The translations under genes and the position numbers were made by a program. The notes under the pieces are model-generated. The model saw only the letters and a list, made by a program, of their open reading frames with translations. It was not told the origin of the DNA and did not search any database. A DNA stretch of 64,000 bases from Bog-793 sp963761425 (GTDB taxonomy: Bacteria; Actinomycetota; Acidimicrobiia; Acidimicrobiales; Bog-793), in the NCBI GenBank assembly GCA_963761425.1, contig CAVXGQ010000005.1, positions 248,001-312,000 of the forward strand, given 5' to 3'. Position 1 is the stretch's first letter. Each line of letters opens with the position of its first letter. Shown one piece after another: positions 17,662 to 26,178 of this stretch.

Positions 17662-17994
17662 TCAGCGACACATCATGCGAACGAGGGCCTCCTTCGGTAT
17701 GGGGATCTTCCTTCCGAGGCGGAGCGTTGGGATCTCCCCCCGAGCTGCCAGCTCGTAGGCGTGCGCCCGCGATACTCTGAGTGATCGCGCCGCCTCTTCG
17801 CCGGTGAGCGTGAGTCGCTTGGGCCCCTGGTTGCTTCCCCCGCCGATGCCGTGCGCGTGGCCGTCATCTGCTACCGAGGGAAGGGTCGGCACGCTCGGCA
17901 CATCCGTGTCGTCATCGGTTAGCGCCGCCGCCAGCTCGAGCAGTGACCGGATGACCTTCTGGCTGGTCCGTTCCCGACGAACGACTTGGCTCAT
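17662..17994 (-). CDS. Excisionase/MerR-like HTH protein (copy 1)
   Basis: 110 residues. The C-terminal half is a winged-helix domain of the excisionase/MerR kind: LTLTGEEAARSLRVSRAHAY, then ELAARGEIPTLRLGRK, then IPIPKEALVRMM. The N-terminus (MSQVVRRERTSQKVIRSLLE) is shared with a close paralogue at 34520-34852. Proteins like this direct excision of integrated elements or act as small regulators. The gene overlaps the end of a decayed DUF4913-type frame by four bases, as in the second copy. There is no integrase next to it. Confidence 0.8.
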   Translation of the reverse strand: MSQVVRRERTSQKVIRSLLELAAALTDDDTDVPSVPTLPSVADDGHAHGIGGGSNQGPKRLTLTGEEAARSLRVSRAHAYELAARGEIPTLRLGRKIPIPKEALVRMMCR

Positions 17995-18083
17995 CGTCGT
18001 TCCTCTTCTCTATCCAAGAACGCGACGGCAATCCCCGAGGGGCTGTGCGCGACCATTGCTGATACGGCGTCTGCCCTCCGTCG
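17991..18083 (-). pseudogene. C-terminal remnant of a DUF4913-type gene
   Basis: About 30 codons remain in frame, ending GIAVAFLDREEERR and overlapping the xis-like ATG. The intact gene at 34849-35454 ends GIVVAFLDREEERR with the same overlap. An RRRADA versus RRTADA match extends the similarity upstream, and then it stops abruptly. This shows the whole two-gene module was once duplicated. Confidence 0.7.
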
Positions 18084-19158
18084 TGGGAGCTGGCCATTTG
18101 GCCTTTCATAAGGCTTTTTGGAGTGGATGACGGTGCGCGAACCCGCGACCCTTACCTTGGTAATTTGATCCCTTCACACCGCTGACCAGGGCAGCTCAGG
18201 AAAGCCCATGTCAGGCCGTCTGTCCTGTCCGTCTCGTCCGTACTGTGCGAACAAATGTTGCGCGCTAGTGGCACGACAGTGGCACGGCGAGTGACTGGAA
18301 AGGCGCTGTGTCATCCGAGCCACTCGAGCGTCATTCCTCGCGTTCTCCACCCTGCACGCTCGGCTGTAGAGAGGATTAAACGTCCAGTTCGGGTCGTCTC
18401 CTGGACTCTGTGCCGTCCGCACCGGCAGCTCAGGTCAGGTGGTGCGTCCCGCTTATCAGTCTCAGTCCGCTCCGTGTAACCGAATTCAGTATCGACGGAG
18501 TAACAGCTCATACATTCCGGCGTCTGACCCGTTTCACCGATGCCGCCGTCGCGGCCTGATCAACAGCCAACCTGTCCGGAGAACCGGCGGCAGCTCATGT
18601 AGCTACGACCCGGACTTCTTTTGACACACCTGATGTGAATCCTGATCCAAAACAGGAGTGCATGCCGGAACACCATCAGCAGAAGTGTGACCCGCAGATC
18701 AACCCGAAGGTCACATTCGAAATCTGGGCTATACCGGACCACCACCCATAACACGCCAGACCATCGAAATAGGTCTCATGATCCGAGGTGCTGGAAGTCC
18801 AACGGTGCCAGACGCTTGGTCCGTCGTCTCGTCCTTAGCGACGCTCCCAGATTTTTCGCAGCGTCTCGATCGGACTCTTCGACGGAAGGTGTGCAAACTC
18901 CGAGTGTCGTTACCGCGTTGGCATGACCAAGTCGCCCGTCGACGGAAGATCGAGCAGCGCGACCAAGATGGATCACCGAGCGCGAAGCACCATGATGCAA
19001 TCAGTGATCACGATATACAGGGTGCTTAGGACTCGACCGAGACCACAGGGTCAAGACTCAGTTCAACGCTCGTCCTGTCTGTTGCTCGCGAAGATCTCGC
19101 TGATGCGAACAGATCTGACCCGGACGCGCAATAACAGGGTAGGGAGCCAGGAGAGGTG
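18084..19158. other. About 1.1 kb without genes, includes an att-like sequence
   Basis: No frame on either strand has a ribosome site or recognisable domain. It contains CGAAATAGGTCTCAT at 18765-18779, identical to the sequence at the tRNA-Met fragment at 41025. It also contains TCCGGAGAACCGGCGGCAGC near 18575, similar to 7908-7928. It looks like decayed junction DNA between two elements, ending with the promoter of the sigma factor. Confidence 0.4.
18765..18800 (+). repeat. Att-like sequence related to the tRNA-Met junction
   Basis: The first 15 bases are identical to 41025-41039. After that the two share a similar run (GATCCGAGG versus AACCCGAAGG) before diverging. The part left of GGTCTCAT is not tRNA sequence, so both sites share element-derived flank, which argues against chance. 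It could be the end of an older, decayed element. Confidence 0.4.
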
Positions 19159-19725
19159 ATGGACAGGACGGATTCCGAGATCGTCAGCTTGTCAATAATG
19201 GACGAGCCGACTGCCTTCGTGGACCTGGCCTGGCGTCACGCCACCGCCATCCACGGCTACCTTTGCCGTCGCGCTGGGCGTCAGAATGCAGATGATTTAC
19301 TTGGCGAAGTCTTCGTCCAAGCCTTCAGATCCCGCGCCGGGTATCAACATCGTTCGGCTGACGCGCGGCCTTGGCTGTACGGGATCGCCCGGCATGTGCT
19401 CCAGGCATACTGGAGGACCTCCCTTCGCCCTCAAGCCCCGCTGGAGGTTGCGGCCAGCGACCCTTGGCCGGATGTCGATGACCAGCTCGACGCAGAGTCA
19501 CATCGAACGGAACTCGAGCGAGCGCTGGAATTCCTCTCTCACGACGAGCGAGAAATCCTGCTCCTCTTTACCTGGGAGCGCCTGACTCAGTCTGAGATCG
19601 CGTTGGAGCTCGGCATCCCACAAGGGACCGTGCGCAGTCGACTTCATCGAGCGCGGGCCATTATGCGTGAACACGTCGCAGTCCCGTCGCCCGTCGTCGG
19701 CAGTCGACAGGTCAAGGAGGAGTGA
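19159..19725 (+). CDS. ECF-type RNA polymerase sigma factor
   Basis: 188 residues with region 2 (YLCRRAGRQNADDLLGEVFV, then RPWLYGIARHVLQAYWR) and region 4 (LSHDEREILLLFTWERLTQS, then IALELGIPQGTVRSRLHRAR). The ATG at 19159 follows AGGAGAGG at good spacing; a GTG three bases earlier is possible. The gene is followed one base after its stop by a CU044_5270-type gene, the common arrangement in which the partner is a membrane-anchored regulator or target. Because that partner is frameshifted here, the sigma factor may be released from control or no longer useful. Confidence 0.9.
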   Translation: MDRTDSEIVSLSIMDEPTAFVDLAWRHATAIHGYLCRRAGRQNADDLLGEVFVQAFRSRAGYQHRSADARPWLYGIARHVLQAYWRTSLRPQAPLEVAASDPWPDVDDQLDAESHRTELERALEFLSHDEREILLLFTWERLTQSEIALELGIPQGTVRSRLHRARAIMREHVAVPSPVVGSRQVKEE

Positions 19726-19726
19726 G

Positions 19727-20823
19727 ATGGACTACACCCAATTGCTCGAGCGCAAGGGCAAAGTCGATCCACCCGAGTGCGAAGTAGTCGCCCAGGCTAT
19801 CGCAAGGTTGTACGGGGAAATTGCTGCTGCTTCGGTCGAAGCACAGCACAGCATGGTCTCGGACGTGCCTGTCGGCCTACCCGCGAGCGGCCTCGTCGCA
19901 GTCGAAGGATCTTGCAAGTCGGTGTCGCCGCTGCGCTCCTTGGCGCGGCGCTTGCCCTCACGAGTGTGTTGCAGTCCAGCGCGCCATCTGCAGCAGCGTC
20001 AGTCCTCCGTCACCTGGCGAAGCTCGCCGCCACTCAATCGGCCACGGTCCCGCTCGGTCCCGGTCAGTACCTGTATGTCGACTCTGATGAGGAGAGCTTG
20101 ACAATCGCAGAAGGTCCCGATGGTGTCCATTACAGCTACTTGCAAGTCGATCATCGCCAAGTCTGGATTGCAGCCAACGGCTCGGGTCGCCTTATCGATC
20201 ATCTAGGGCAGCCAACGTTTCTCACTCCCGCCGATGAGACAACATGGCGAGCAGCGGGTAGCCCGGCTATTTCAACAGCGTCATCCGACACAGCGTTCGG
20301 CCCCAACGGGCTCAGTGATAGTCCGTCCGATCTCGCGAGCCTGCCGACCGATCCCACAACGCTTGGCGCCGAGATCGCTCAGCGCAAGATAGAAGGCGGG
20401 CCTCCCGGACCTGGTGAGGACTTCATACAGGTGGGCGACTTACTCCGCGAGACCGACGCGTCACCGGCGCTGCGTTCAGCGCTCTTCCAGGTGGCAGCCA
20501 GTCTGCCCGGGGTCGAATCTCTTGGGTCAGTCATGGACCAAGCGGGACGTTCTGGTGTCGGCCTCGCCATCGTGACCCGAGGCGTCCGCTACGAGCTCAT
20601 TTTCGACTCCAGTACGAGCGCGCTCTTGGGTGAGCAAGAGACGATCGCCGACGACACATCTGGCTACGAAGCTCCCGTCGGCACGCTGATCGGCTGGGCT
20701 GTGTATGTTCGTTCGACCATCGTTAACTCACTGCCACCGAGCAGTTCGATTACCCACCAGGCACCGTCTTCACCGCCTCCGGGACCGCTTATGACCGTGC
20801 CGAAGACAACGATGGGCAGTTGA
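19727..20823 (+). pseudogene. CU044_5270-type sigma-associated membrane protein, frameshifted
   Basis: The N-terminal frame (MDYTQLLERKGKVDP through about 19900) and the rest (LQVGVAAALLGAALALTSVL membrane segment, PGQYLYVDSDEE, LPTDPTTLGAEI, LIFDSSTSALLG) lie in different frames. Together they form one protein of a family that in actinobacteria follows ECF sigma genes, with a cytoplasmic N-terminus, one TM helix and an extracellular domain. The shift equals loss of one base between about 19880 and 19910. A sequencing error or programmed -1 slippage cannot be excluded, though no slippery heptamer stands out. Confidence 0.6.
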
Positions 20824-20918
20824 CGGGTGCGACTCTCGACGGGACGTGCGCTTGATTCCGAGGAATGGGCTACAGCAATGCACGTCTTTGATCATCCGCA
20901 ACACACATAGGTGGCCAC

Positions 20919-21391
20919 ATGCGGGAGCGCTTCACCGACCAAGCACACGGTGTGCTCGCGCGGTCTCACGAGGAAGTCGGCCTTTTTGACCATAATCGCA
21001 TCGGAATTGAGCACTTCTTCGTTGGATCGCTCGTCGACGAGGAGGCCGGGGTGGCGCGGTTCTTCATCTGTCCGAGTGTCTTCTTGCGGGAGGTACGGCG
21101 GCGCCTCCGAGAGCGAGTTGGAGCAGGTGGCACCTACCCTACTGGCGAACGGCCCGTGCCCCCCGGGCCACGAGGGCCCTTGAGTTCTCCTTGGGCGATG
21201 CCTTGTGCATACACCACCACCGTGGTGGCAAGGAGCGCATTCTCGTTGGTCTCCTCCGGGAGGCTTACGAACTTGCGACACAGATTTCGGTCGAACTTGG
21301 CCCTGATCTTGAGGCGGCCCGTCCGCGCGTCCTGGATGCAGTGCCGCTCCTTCAGACGTGCCGATGCAGCTGGGGCGCCGAGCCGTCCTAG
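20919..21391 (+). pseudogene. Clp N-terminal-domain protein, frameshifted in a C-run
   Basis: The first part (ERFTDQAHGVLARSHEEVGL, then HNRIGIEHFFVGSLVDEEAG) is a Clp-N repeat as in ClpC. The second repeat (PRATRALEFSLGDAL, then KERILVGLLREAYELATQI) continues in another frame. The frames switch at the six Cs at 21159-21164; seven would restore GERPVPPRATRAL. No AAA+ domain follows, so the original was a stand-alone Clp-N adaptor-like protein of about 157 residues. The start ATG 20919 follows AGGTGG. The shift may be real or a homopolymer miscall. Confidence 0.65.
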
Positions 21392-21610
21392 GTCTCACCC
21401 TCTGCCTCGTCTATCACGTGCACTAGGAGAACCCGAGATGAGTAAGGCCCGAGAGCCGATCGTGAGCGGGGCCACGATCGATGCCTGTAGTGCCCTCATC
21501 AACCTCCCCCGAACTCGAAATGCGACTCGCCCTTTGCGGGTTTCATCAAGAGGTGGCCTGCCATGCGAAGCATTTGACCGAGAGCTGAGGTGGTGAGAAA
21601 GCAGGGGCAC

Positions 21611-22291
21611 ATGAGCTACGTATCGCCTGCAGAGTTCGAGGCCGCGATCGGACTCTTTCACGGCCTCCAACGGGTGGGGAGGGCGGAAGGTGTGCTAAGA
21701 GTTGCTGTAAGCGACCCGATCTGTTCGGTTCGCCGTGCTCTATCTAGCGCCTTCTACCAGGCAGGTTTTGAACCGTACGAACCGCCGAATCTTGAAGACT
21801 GGGTTGCCGCGTTTGGCGAGCATGGAGCCGTTGTCCTGGCTCTCCTTGGGGAAGAGGAGCACCAGCGTATGACGCGCCTCCGGGGGCGTTCGCCGGAATG
21901 TGCACTCGTTGCTCTCGTGACTGAGCCCGGCCCGGCCGCTTTCAGTTGCGCCTTCAGGGCTGGGGCCTGGGGTGTCGTAAGTCGGGATGCCTGCCCCGAG
22001 GAGATCACAGCCGTTCTTGTGGCGACCTGCATTGGCCGTTGCCTCCTTCCGGTTTCGGTTGCTCAGTTTCTTGCCTTTGAATCTCCACCCATTGAGCACC
22101 CACTCTTGCTCTCGGCTGAGGTGACCTGGCTTTCCGCTTTGCTCGAAGGCGCGACGGTAGCGGAGATCGCCCGTAAGGCCGGATATTCGGAGCGGGAAAT
22201 GTTCAGGCGACTCGCCAGCCTTTACGACCGCATGGGAGTGGCGTCGAGGGCTCAAGCTCTTCTTACCGCTGGCCGGTGGGGGCTCCTGTAG
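21611..22291 (+). CDS. LuxR-type HTH transcriptional regulator, atypical receiver
   Basis: 226 residues. Residues about 25-130 have a receiver-like alternating pattern (LRVAVSDPICSVRRALSSAF, VVLALLGEEEH, ALVALVTE, AWGVVSRDACPEEITAVL) but lack a clear phosphoacceptor Asp. The C-terminus is a LuxR-like HTH: LLEGATVAEIARKAGYSERE, then MFRRLASLYDRMGVASRAQA. The start ATG 21611 has AGGGG upstream; GTG 21590 is an alternative. The target is unknown; the adjacent genes are a broken Clp-N gene and a secreted inhibitor. Confidence 0.75.
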   Translation: MSYVSPAEFEAAIGLFHGLQRVGRAEGVLRVAVSDPICSVRRALSSAFYQAGFEPYEPPNLEDWVAAFGEHGAVVLALLGEEEHQRMTRLRGRSPECALVALVTEPGPAAFSCAFRAGAWGVVSRDACPEEITAVLVATCIGRCLLPVSVAQFLAFESPPIEHPLLLSAEVTWLSALLEGATVAEIARKAGYSEREMFRRLASLYDRMGVASRAQALLTAGRWGLL

Positions 22292-22485
22292 GCCACTACT
22301 TCATTGCTTCCTGGCAGGACCCCGCCAAAGTCAGTCATAGACCTGTCACCATGCCGCCCCTTAGCTTGGTGGCGGTAACTCACAACTCAATGCAGGCCGA
22401 ACATGAGCCCACGATCTTTGGCTCGGAGACTTCCGCAGCGAGCAACTCGCGTAGCTCATGCAGACCGAAGGGAGTAGATCTTGTG

Positions 22486-22986
22486 ATGCATAGACGCGCA
22501 GGTATTCTCATATCAATTGTGGCTGCTGTCGGCATAACTTTCGGCACGCTTGCCGGCGTCGGCGCCTCCTCGGCACCGTCCAATGTGCCACCACACTTTA
22601 TTGGATTGAATGGCGCCCAAGCAGCGCTTGGAGTTCCGAGTGGTGCCGCTCCGGATGACACGTTCTCTAGTTGCGCGGCCATGGACTTCTGTGGGTGGGA
22701 AAATGCCGGTTACACTGGCACGCTCTGGTTCTGGAGTCTTAAGGACTACCCACCAAACGAATGGCTCGGTGTTGGGAAGGCAGCTAACGACCAAATCTCA
22801 TCTATCTACAACAATCGAACCAACTCAACCTATGTTGATAAGGACATGCCACCGACGAGCCCTGACGAGGTTTGTATATCAGAGCAGGAAGTGTACTCAA
22901 ACCTCATTAATTATACTTGGCCCGACGGATCCTCAGCGAATGATTCGATTTCGTCCTTCAACCTCCTAAATTCCAACGTATGTTGA
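22486..22986 (+). CDS. Secreted peptidase inhibitor family I36 protein
   Basis: 166 residues. A signal segment (AGILISIVAAVGITFGTLAG) is followed by the I36/SMPI-type beta-crystallin-like core CAAMDFCGWENAGYTGTLWF, then NDQISSIYNNRTNSTYV. I36 proteins inhibit extracellular metalloproteases. The mature part has four cysteines, likely disulfides. The start is ATG 22486 (or GTG 22483) after GGGAG. Base composition is visibly less GC-rich than neighbours, suggesting recent acquisition. Confidence 0.8.
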   Translation: MHRRAGILISIVAAVGITFGTLAGVGASSAPSNVPPHFIGLNGAQAALGVPSGAAPDDTFSSCAAMDFCGWENAGYTGTLWFWSLKDYPPNEWLGVGKAANDQISSIYNNRTNSTYVDKDMPPTSPDEVCISEQEVYSNLINYTWPDGSSANDSISSFNLLNSNVC

Positions 22987-23096
22987 CCTGTGTCAACTTG
23001 CATCGGTTTCTAGGTCAATAGACAAGGAGGTACATTAAGGAACTTACTTGTTCAAAAGATGAGCCAGTCGAGAGGTCTAGAATTGGCGTTCTATAG

Positions 23097-23601
23097 GTGT
23101 TTCTTCATGCTTTGGCATTGGGCGTGAGAAAAGGCGCGCTGGTTGTCGCCTTAGTCTTGGCTAGCGCCCTGTGCCTGGCGTGCGGCGAGACGAATAGGCC
23201 CAGCAGTGCCCGCCATCAGGAGTCGCCTATGGAGGGCGCGGCCGCTAAAAAAAGTAGGCTGATGAGTCTTCTGGATATCCTTGCCGGTACGGTGAGGTCG
23301 CCCGCGTGGAGTTCCCCTGGACCGGAGACCTCTGTGAAGTTTCGAGACGTTCAGTATCACTTAGAAATCTCGGATGCTGGAAGCATCGGCGGATACACGT
23401 TAGCCGGCACCACCGCCGCAAATGTCACGGTGGCTTCGTCGTCGATCGCTCGGTTCGAACAGACGGATGTGACGGCGCTACATCCCGCGACGGCTGCGAG
23501 CCGAGTCCTTTGGCTCGCAGCGGGTCGACCGAGTGGGAATGGGACGCGTGAACGCGTCGTCATGACATCGCCTCGTTTCAGTTTCATCCCTCAGGCGGGA
23601 G
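23097..23601 (+). pseudogene. 5' part of an IS-split CU044_5270-like secreted protein
   Basis: The N-terminus is a signal segment with a cysteine (ALVVALVLASALCLACGE), a possible but non-canonical lipobox. An extracellular domain follows, with RFEQTDVTALHPATAASRVL and LWLAAGRPSGNG. The frame runs into the IS left end and stops at 23636 within it. The C-terminal half of the same family (TYQDVRLMPTSAKGIVEDIR, LLLLPGIQ, DLLGRQGQG) lies beyond the IS at about 25540-26003. A later GTG at 23124 may be the true start. Confidence 0.6.
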
Positions 23602-25457
23602 TTCAGCGGGTCATTCGCGTAACTCCAGGTAGATAGGGGCGCGAGGCATCAGTGTTTCCCCCACAGTTTTCACATCGTCCCTGGTCAGGAGATTTTGGCT
23701 CTCACCCACGCGGTGGCGTCGACACCGAAGGCGGCGAGGATCTGTTGCTGGAGCTTCGTCGGCCGGTCGACGAGCTCGATGCGCCGACCGGCGTTCAGCT
23801 TGTGAAGACGGATGGCGCCGAGCTCGGCGAGGGCGCGCCGCGGCGTCATCGTCTGTTCGGGGAGATCGGGGTCCTTCACTCCTGATCGTTCCAAGTCGTT
23901 CCCCATCACCGCCTCGACCACCGCAGCGATCACGCACAGAGCGATGTGACCCCGGACGCGGTCCTCTGTTCGGTGGTGGACCGGTCGAAGACCGAGGAAG
24001 TCCTTCATCACTCGGAACCGGTGCTCGACGTTCTTCAGCATCTTGTAGTGGCGGACGACCTCGGCGGTCGACGCCTGCTCTTTGGTAAGTGACGTGGTGA
24101 GCACGTAGCGACCGGCGAGAAGGTTCTCTTCGAACTCAAGCGCGCCTTCGTTATAGCCCCATGAGAAAAAGCCGTCGCGGATCGTCGTCGCAAAACAACG
24201 AGCGACTCCCGAGTCACGAAGGATGCGGTCCGCTGATGCGCCGATCTTTGCCGGATCGGTGAGCTTGCCCACCCGAACGCGTTCCGCGAGCGCGATGAGC
24301 CTTTGTTCGGTGCACTCGAGCAGCTCTTGGCGGCGACGGTCGTCGCGAGCCTTTCGCTCTGTGCTCGACACGACGACGAAGCGCCGCCCTTCCAAGAGGA
24401 CCTCGAGCGCCTTCGTTCCTTGTTGTCCCGGGATCGTGACCCAGGTGTCATTGTCAACAGACGCCGCCACCTCGAGCGCCGCTGCGACGTCGTCGTCGTG
24501 GTGGAGGCGCGTCGCCAGCACGTGGTCGAAGCCAGCCCGCTCGACGTCTTCCAAGTTCTCTTCTGAGATGAGACCCCGGTCACAGACGAGTGCGATCTTC
24601 CCGACGCCGAAGCGGCTCTGGTAGTCGGCCATCACTTCTCGCAGCGTCGTCACGTCGGCGGTGTTGCCGGGGAACACGTAGTGGGCGATCGGGATCCCGT
24701 TGCCGGTGACGAGCAAGCCGATCACGACCTGGGGACGGTCGCCGCGGTGGTCGCGGCTGTAGCCATAGGCCCGCGAGCTGAACTTCTCGCTCGGCCCTCT
24801 ACTCGTCTCGAAGTACGTCGAGGTCAAGTCGTAGAGGGCGAGGCGGAGGTCCAAGTTGGTGAGGTCGGTGAGACGGCGGTAGAGGAGCTCCTCGGTTGCC
24901 TCCTTTTCTTTCGCGATCGCGTCGATGGCGCGGTAGCACTGGTCGAGAAGCGGTGAGGCGACGCCTTCTGGAAGCGCGACCGAAGAGAGCCACTCGAGGA
25001 TCGTCCGGCGCTTGGAGGCGGGATCCAACAGCCGGTTCGCCGTCATGACGAACACGGTGTCGGCGAGGTTCTTTGAGCGCCTTTTGTCACCGACACGTGA
25101 GAAGTGGGGACGAAGCCCGAGGCGATCGAAGTACGAAGCGATCGCCGCCACCGCGCCGAAGGAGGGAGCACCTGCGCCTTCGACGTCTTCTGCGGCGATC
25201 CAGTGCCGCTCCGTGTAGCTCGAAAGTGCGGCGACGATCCGATCGAGCTGGCCACTTCTTTCCGGCTCGCCGATCTCGCCCAAGCGCAACAGCGTCTGGT
25301 GGGTCTTTTTGCCGTTCACGCGTACCGACTCGACGAGCGAGAGGTAGGTGTACTCCTTTTCGCCCCTCCTTCGAGTCGTGCGCTTCACGTGCACACGCCG
25401 ATCTTATGCCATGTAGGTGTTCGATGTCGAGGATATGTCGCCCCCACATTTGGCGAA
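23602..25457 (-). mobile_element. IS1634-type insertion sequence
   Basis: Contains one full transposase gene. The left end (TTCGCG ... GGTAGATAGGGGCG, about 23614-23641) and the right end read inward (TTCGCCAAATGTGGGGGCG, 25457-25439) are imperfect inverted repeats sharing TTCGC and GGGGCG. A left-end-like sequence recurs at the IS remnant near 38394. No clear target duplication was found, so the boundaries are good to about ten bases. Confidence 0.6.
23685..25394 (-). CDS. IS1634-family transposase
   Basis: 569 residues, the usual size. A DDE-type transposase with ALYDLTSTYFETSRG, then IALVCDRGLISEENLEDVER (second Asp), and a C-terminal NVEHRFRVMKDFLGLRPVHH segment carrying the conserved ExxxR-like part. 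The N-terminus (YTYLSLVESVRVNGKKTHQT) is typical. The frame is intact, so the element could be active. A decayed relative lies at 38497-38835. Confidence 0.9.
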   Translation of the reverse strand: MHVKRTTRRRGEKEYTYLSLVESVRVNGKKTHQTLLRLGEIGEPERSGQLDRIVAALSSYTERHWIAAEDVEGAGAPSFGAVAAIASYFDRLGLRPHFSRVGDKRRSKNLADTVFVMTANRLLDPASKRRTILEWLSSVALPEGVASPLLDQCYRAIDAIAKEKEATEELLYRRLTDLTNLDLRLALYDLTSTYFETSRGPSEKFSSRAYGYSRDHRGDRPQVVIGLLVTGNGIPIAHYVFPGNTADVTTLREVMADYQSRFGVGKIALVCDRGLISEENLEDVERAGFDHVLATRLHHDDDVAAALEVAASVDNDTWVTIPGQQGTKALEVLLEGRRFVVVSSTERKARDDRRRQELLECTEQRLIALAERVRVGKLTDPAKIGASADRILRDSGVARCFATTIRDGFFSWGYNEGALEFEENLLAGRYVLTTSLTKEQASTAEVVRHYKMLKNVEHRFRVMKDFLGLRPVHHRTEDRVRGHIALCVIAAVVEAVMGNDLERSGVKDPDLPEQTMTPRRALAELGAIRLHKLNAGRRIELVDRPTKLQQQILAAFGVDATAWVRAKIS

Positions 25458-26003
25458 CGAACTCCGGTGCCGCGCCTTGTTTTCCCTGCTCAGCGCATGA
25501 CGATCAAGTCGAAAGCCGTCATTTCAGGGGTTGAGGCGCGGAAGTCCGGTCAGGGCGCGACGCTTACCTATCAGGATGTACGACTGATGCCCACCTCGGC
25601 CAAGGGAATTGTGGAGGATATAAGGTCGCATCTGCTGGGCGAAGGACCATCGTTTCCAACGACAGCCAGCATGCTGACACAGTTTGGCTTCCTCCTCGCA
25701 GTCGCCCCCCTGACGCCGGCGGTGCGAGCGCATATGTGGCTAGCTCTCCTGTTGCTGCCAGGAATTCAATTATGCGGGAACGGCACCGACCTGCTGGGTC
25801 GACAGGGTCAGGGTATATGTGCCGACGGCACCGACACGCGGGTCAAGATTCTTGTGGATGTCACAAAGGGATCGGTACTTGCAGTTGAATCCTGGCTGCT
25901 GAGAATATCGCCTCTCTACCCGACCCTCCGGCCCTCAACGCTGATCGAGGCTGACACGTTTTCCTTGGTGGGCAGCAACTCGGTGTGCAGTCGTTCTTGT
26001 TAG
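25458..26003 (+). pseudogene. 3' part of the IS-split secreted protein gene
   Basis: The frame through 25497-26003 reads ATLTYQDVRLMPTSAKGIVE, PLTPAVRAHMWLALLLLPGI and TDLLGRQGQGICADGTDTRV. This is the C-terminal pattern of CU044_5270-type proteins, also seen at 20400-20640 (LPTDPTTLGAEI, LPGVESLG, DQAGRSGVG). It has no start signal of its own. It pairs with 23097-23601 on the other side of the IS. Confidence 0.6.
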
Positions 26004-26081
26004 CCATGTACAAGCTTGTGAGTCACGCGAACGCGCAATCCACGCATGGATTTAGTTGCTGGGACTGCTTTCGAACCCTGC

Positions 26082-26113
26082 TTCGGCGGCCTTCTCGCGA
26101 ATACGCAGGTAGA
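26082..26113 (-). repeat. Copy of a repeated sequence also at the IS1634 ends
   Basis: TTCGGCGGCCTTCTCGCGAA followed by TACGCAGGTAGA resembles 38394-38425 (about 28 of 32 matches) and, more weakly, 23602-23633. No transposase is attached here. It may be a solo IS end or a shared coding tail. Confidence 0.4.
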
Positions 26114-26169
26114 ACTGCGCGTGACGAATGAGCGGCCGAAGTTGGGACGGAGATGAACAAGGACTTGGA

Positions 26170-26178
26170 GATCATTGT
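26170..26178 (+). repeat. 9-bp target duplication, left of IS256 element
   Basis: GATCATTGT directly precedes the left terminal repeat and recurs exactly at 27634-27642 after the right one. Eight to nine bases is the normal duplication of IS256-family elements. Confidence 0.85.

Noticed and set aside
18084..19158. Several 60-80 codon frames in the 1.1-kb gap
   Set aside because: No ribosome sites, no domains, and frames on both strands overlap freely.
23611..23937. Separate small minus-strand gene at the IS1634 left end
   Set aside because: It is an out-of-frame reading of the transposase 3' part running into the IS end.
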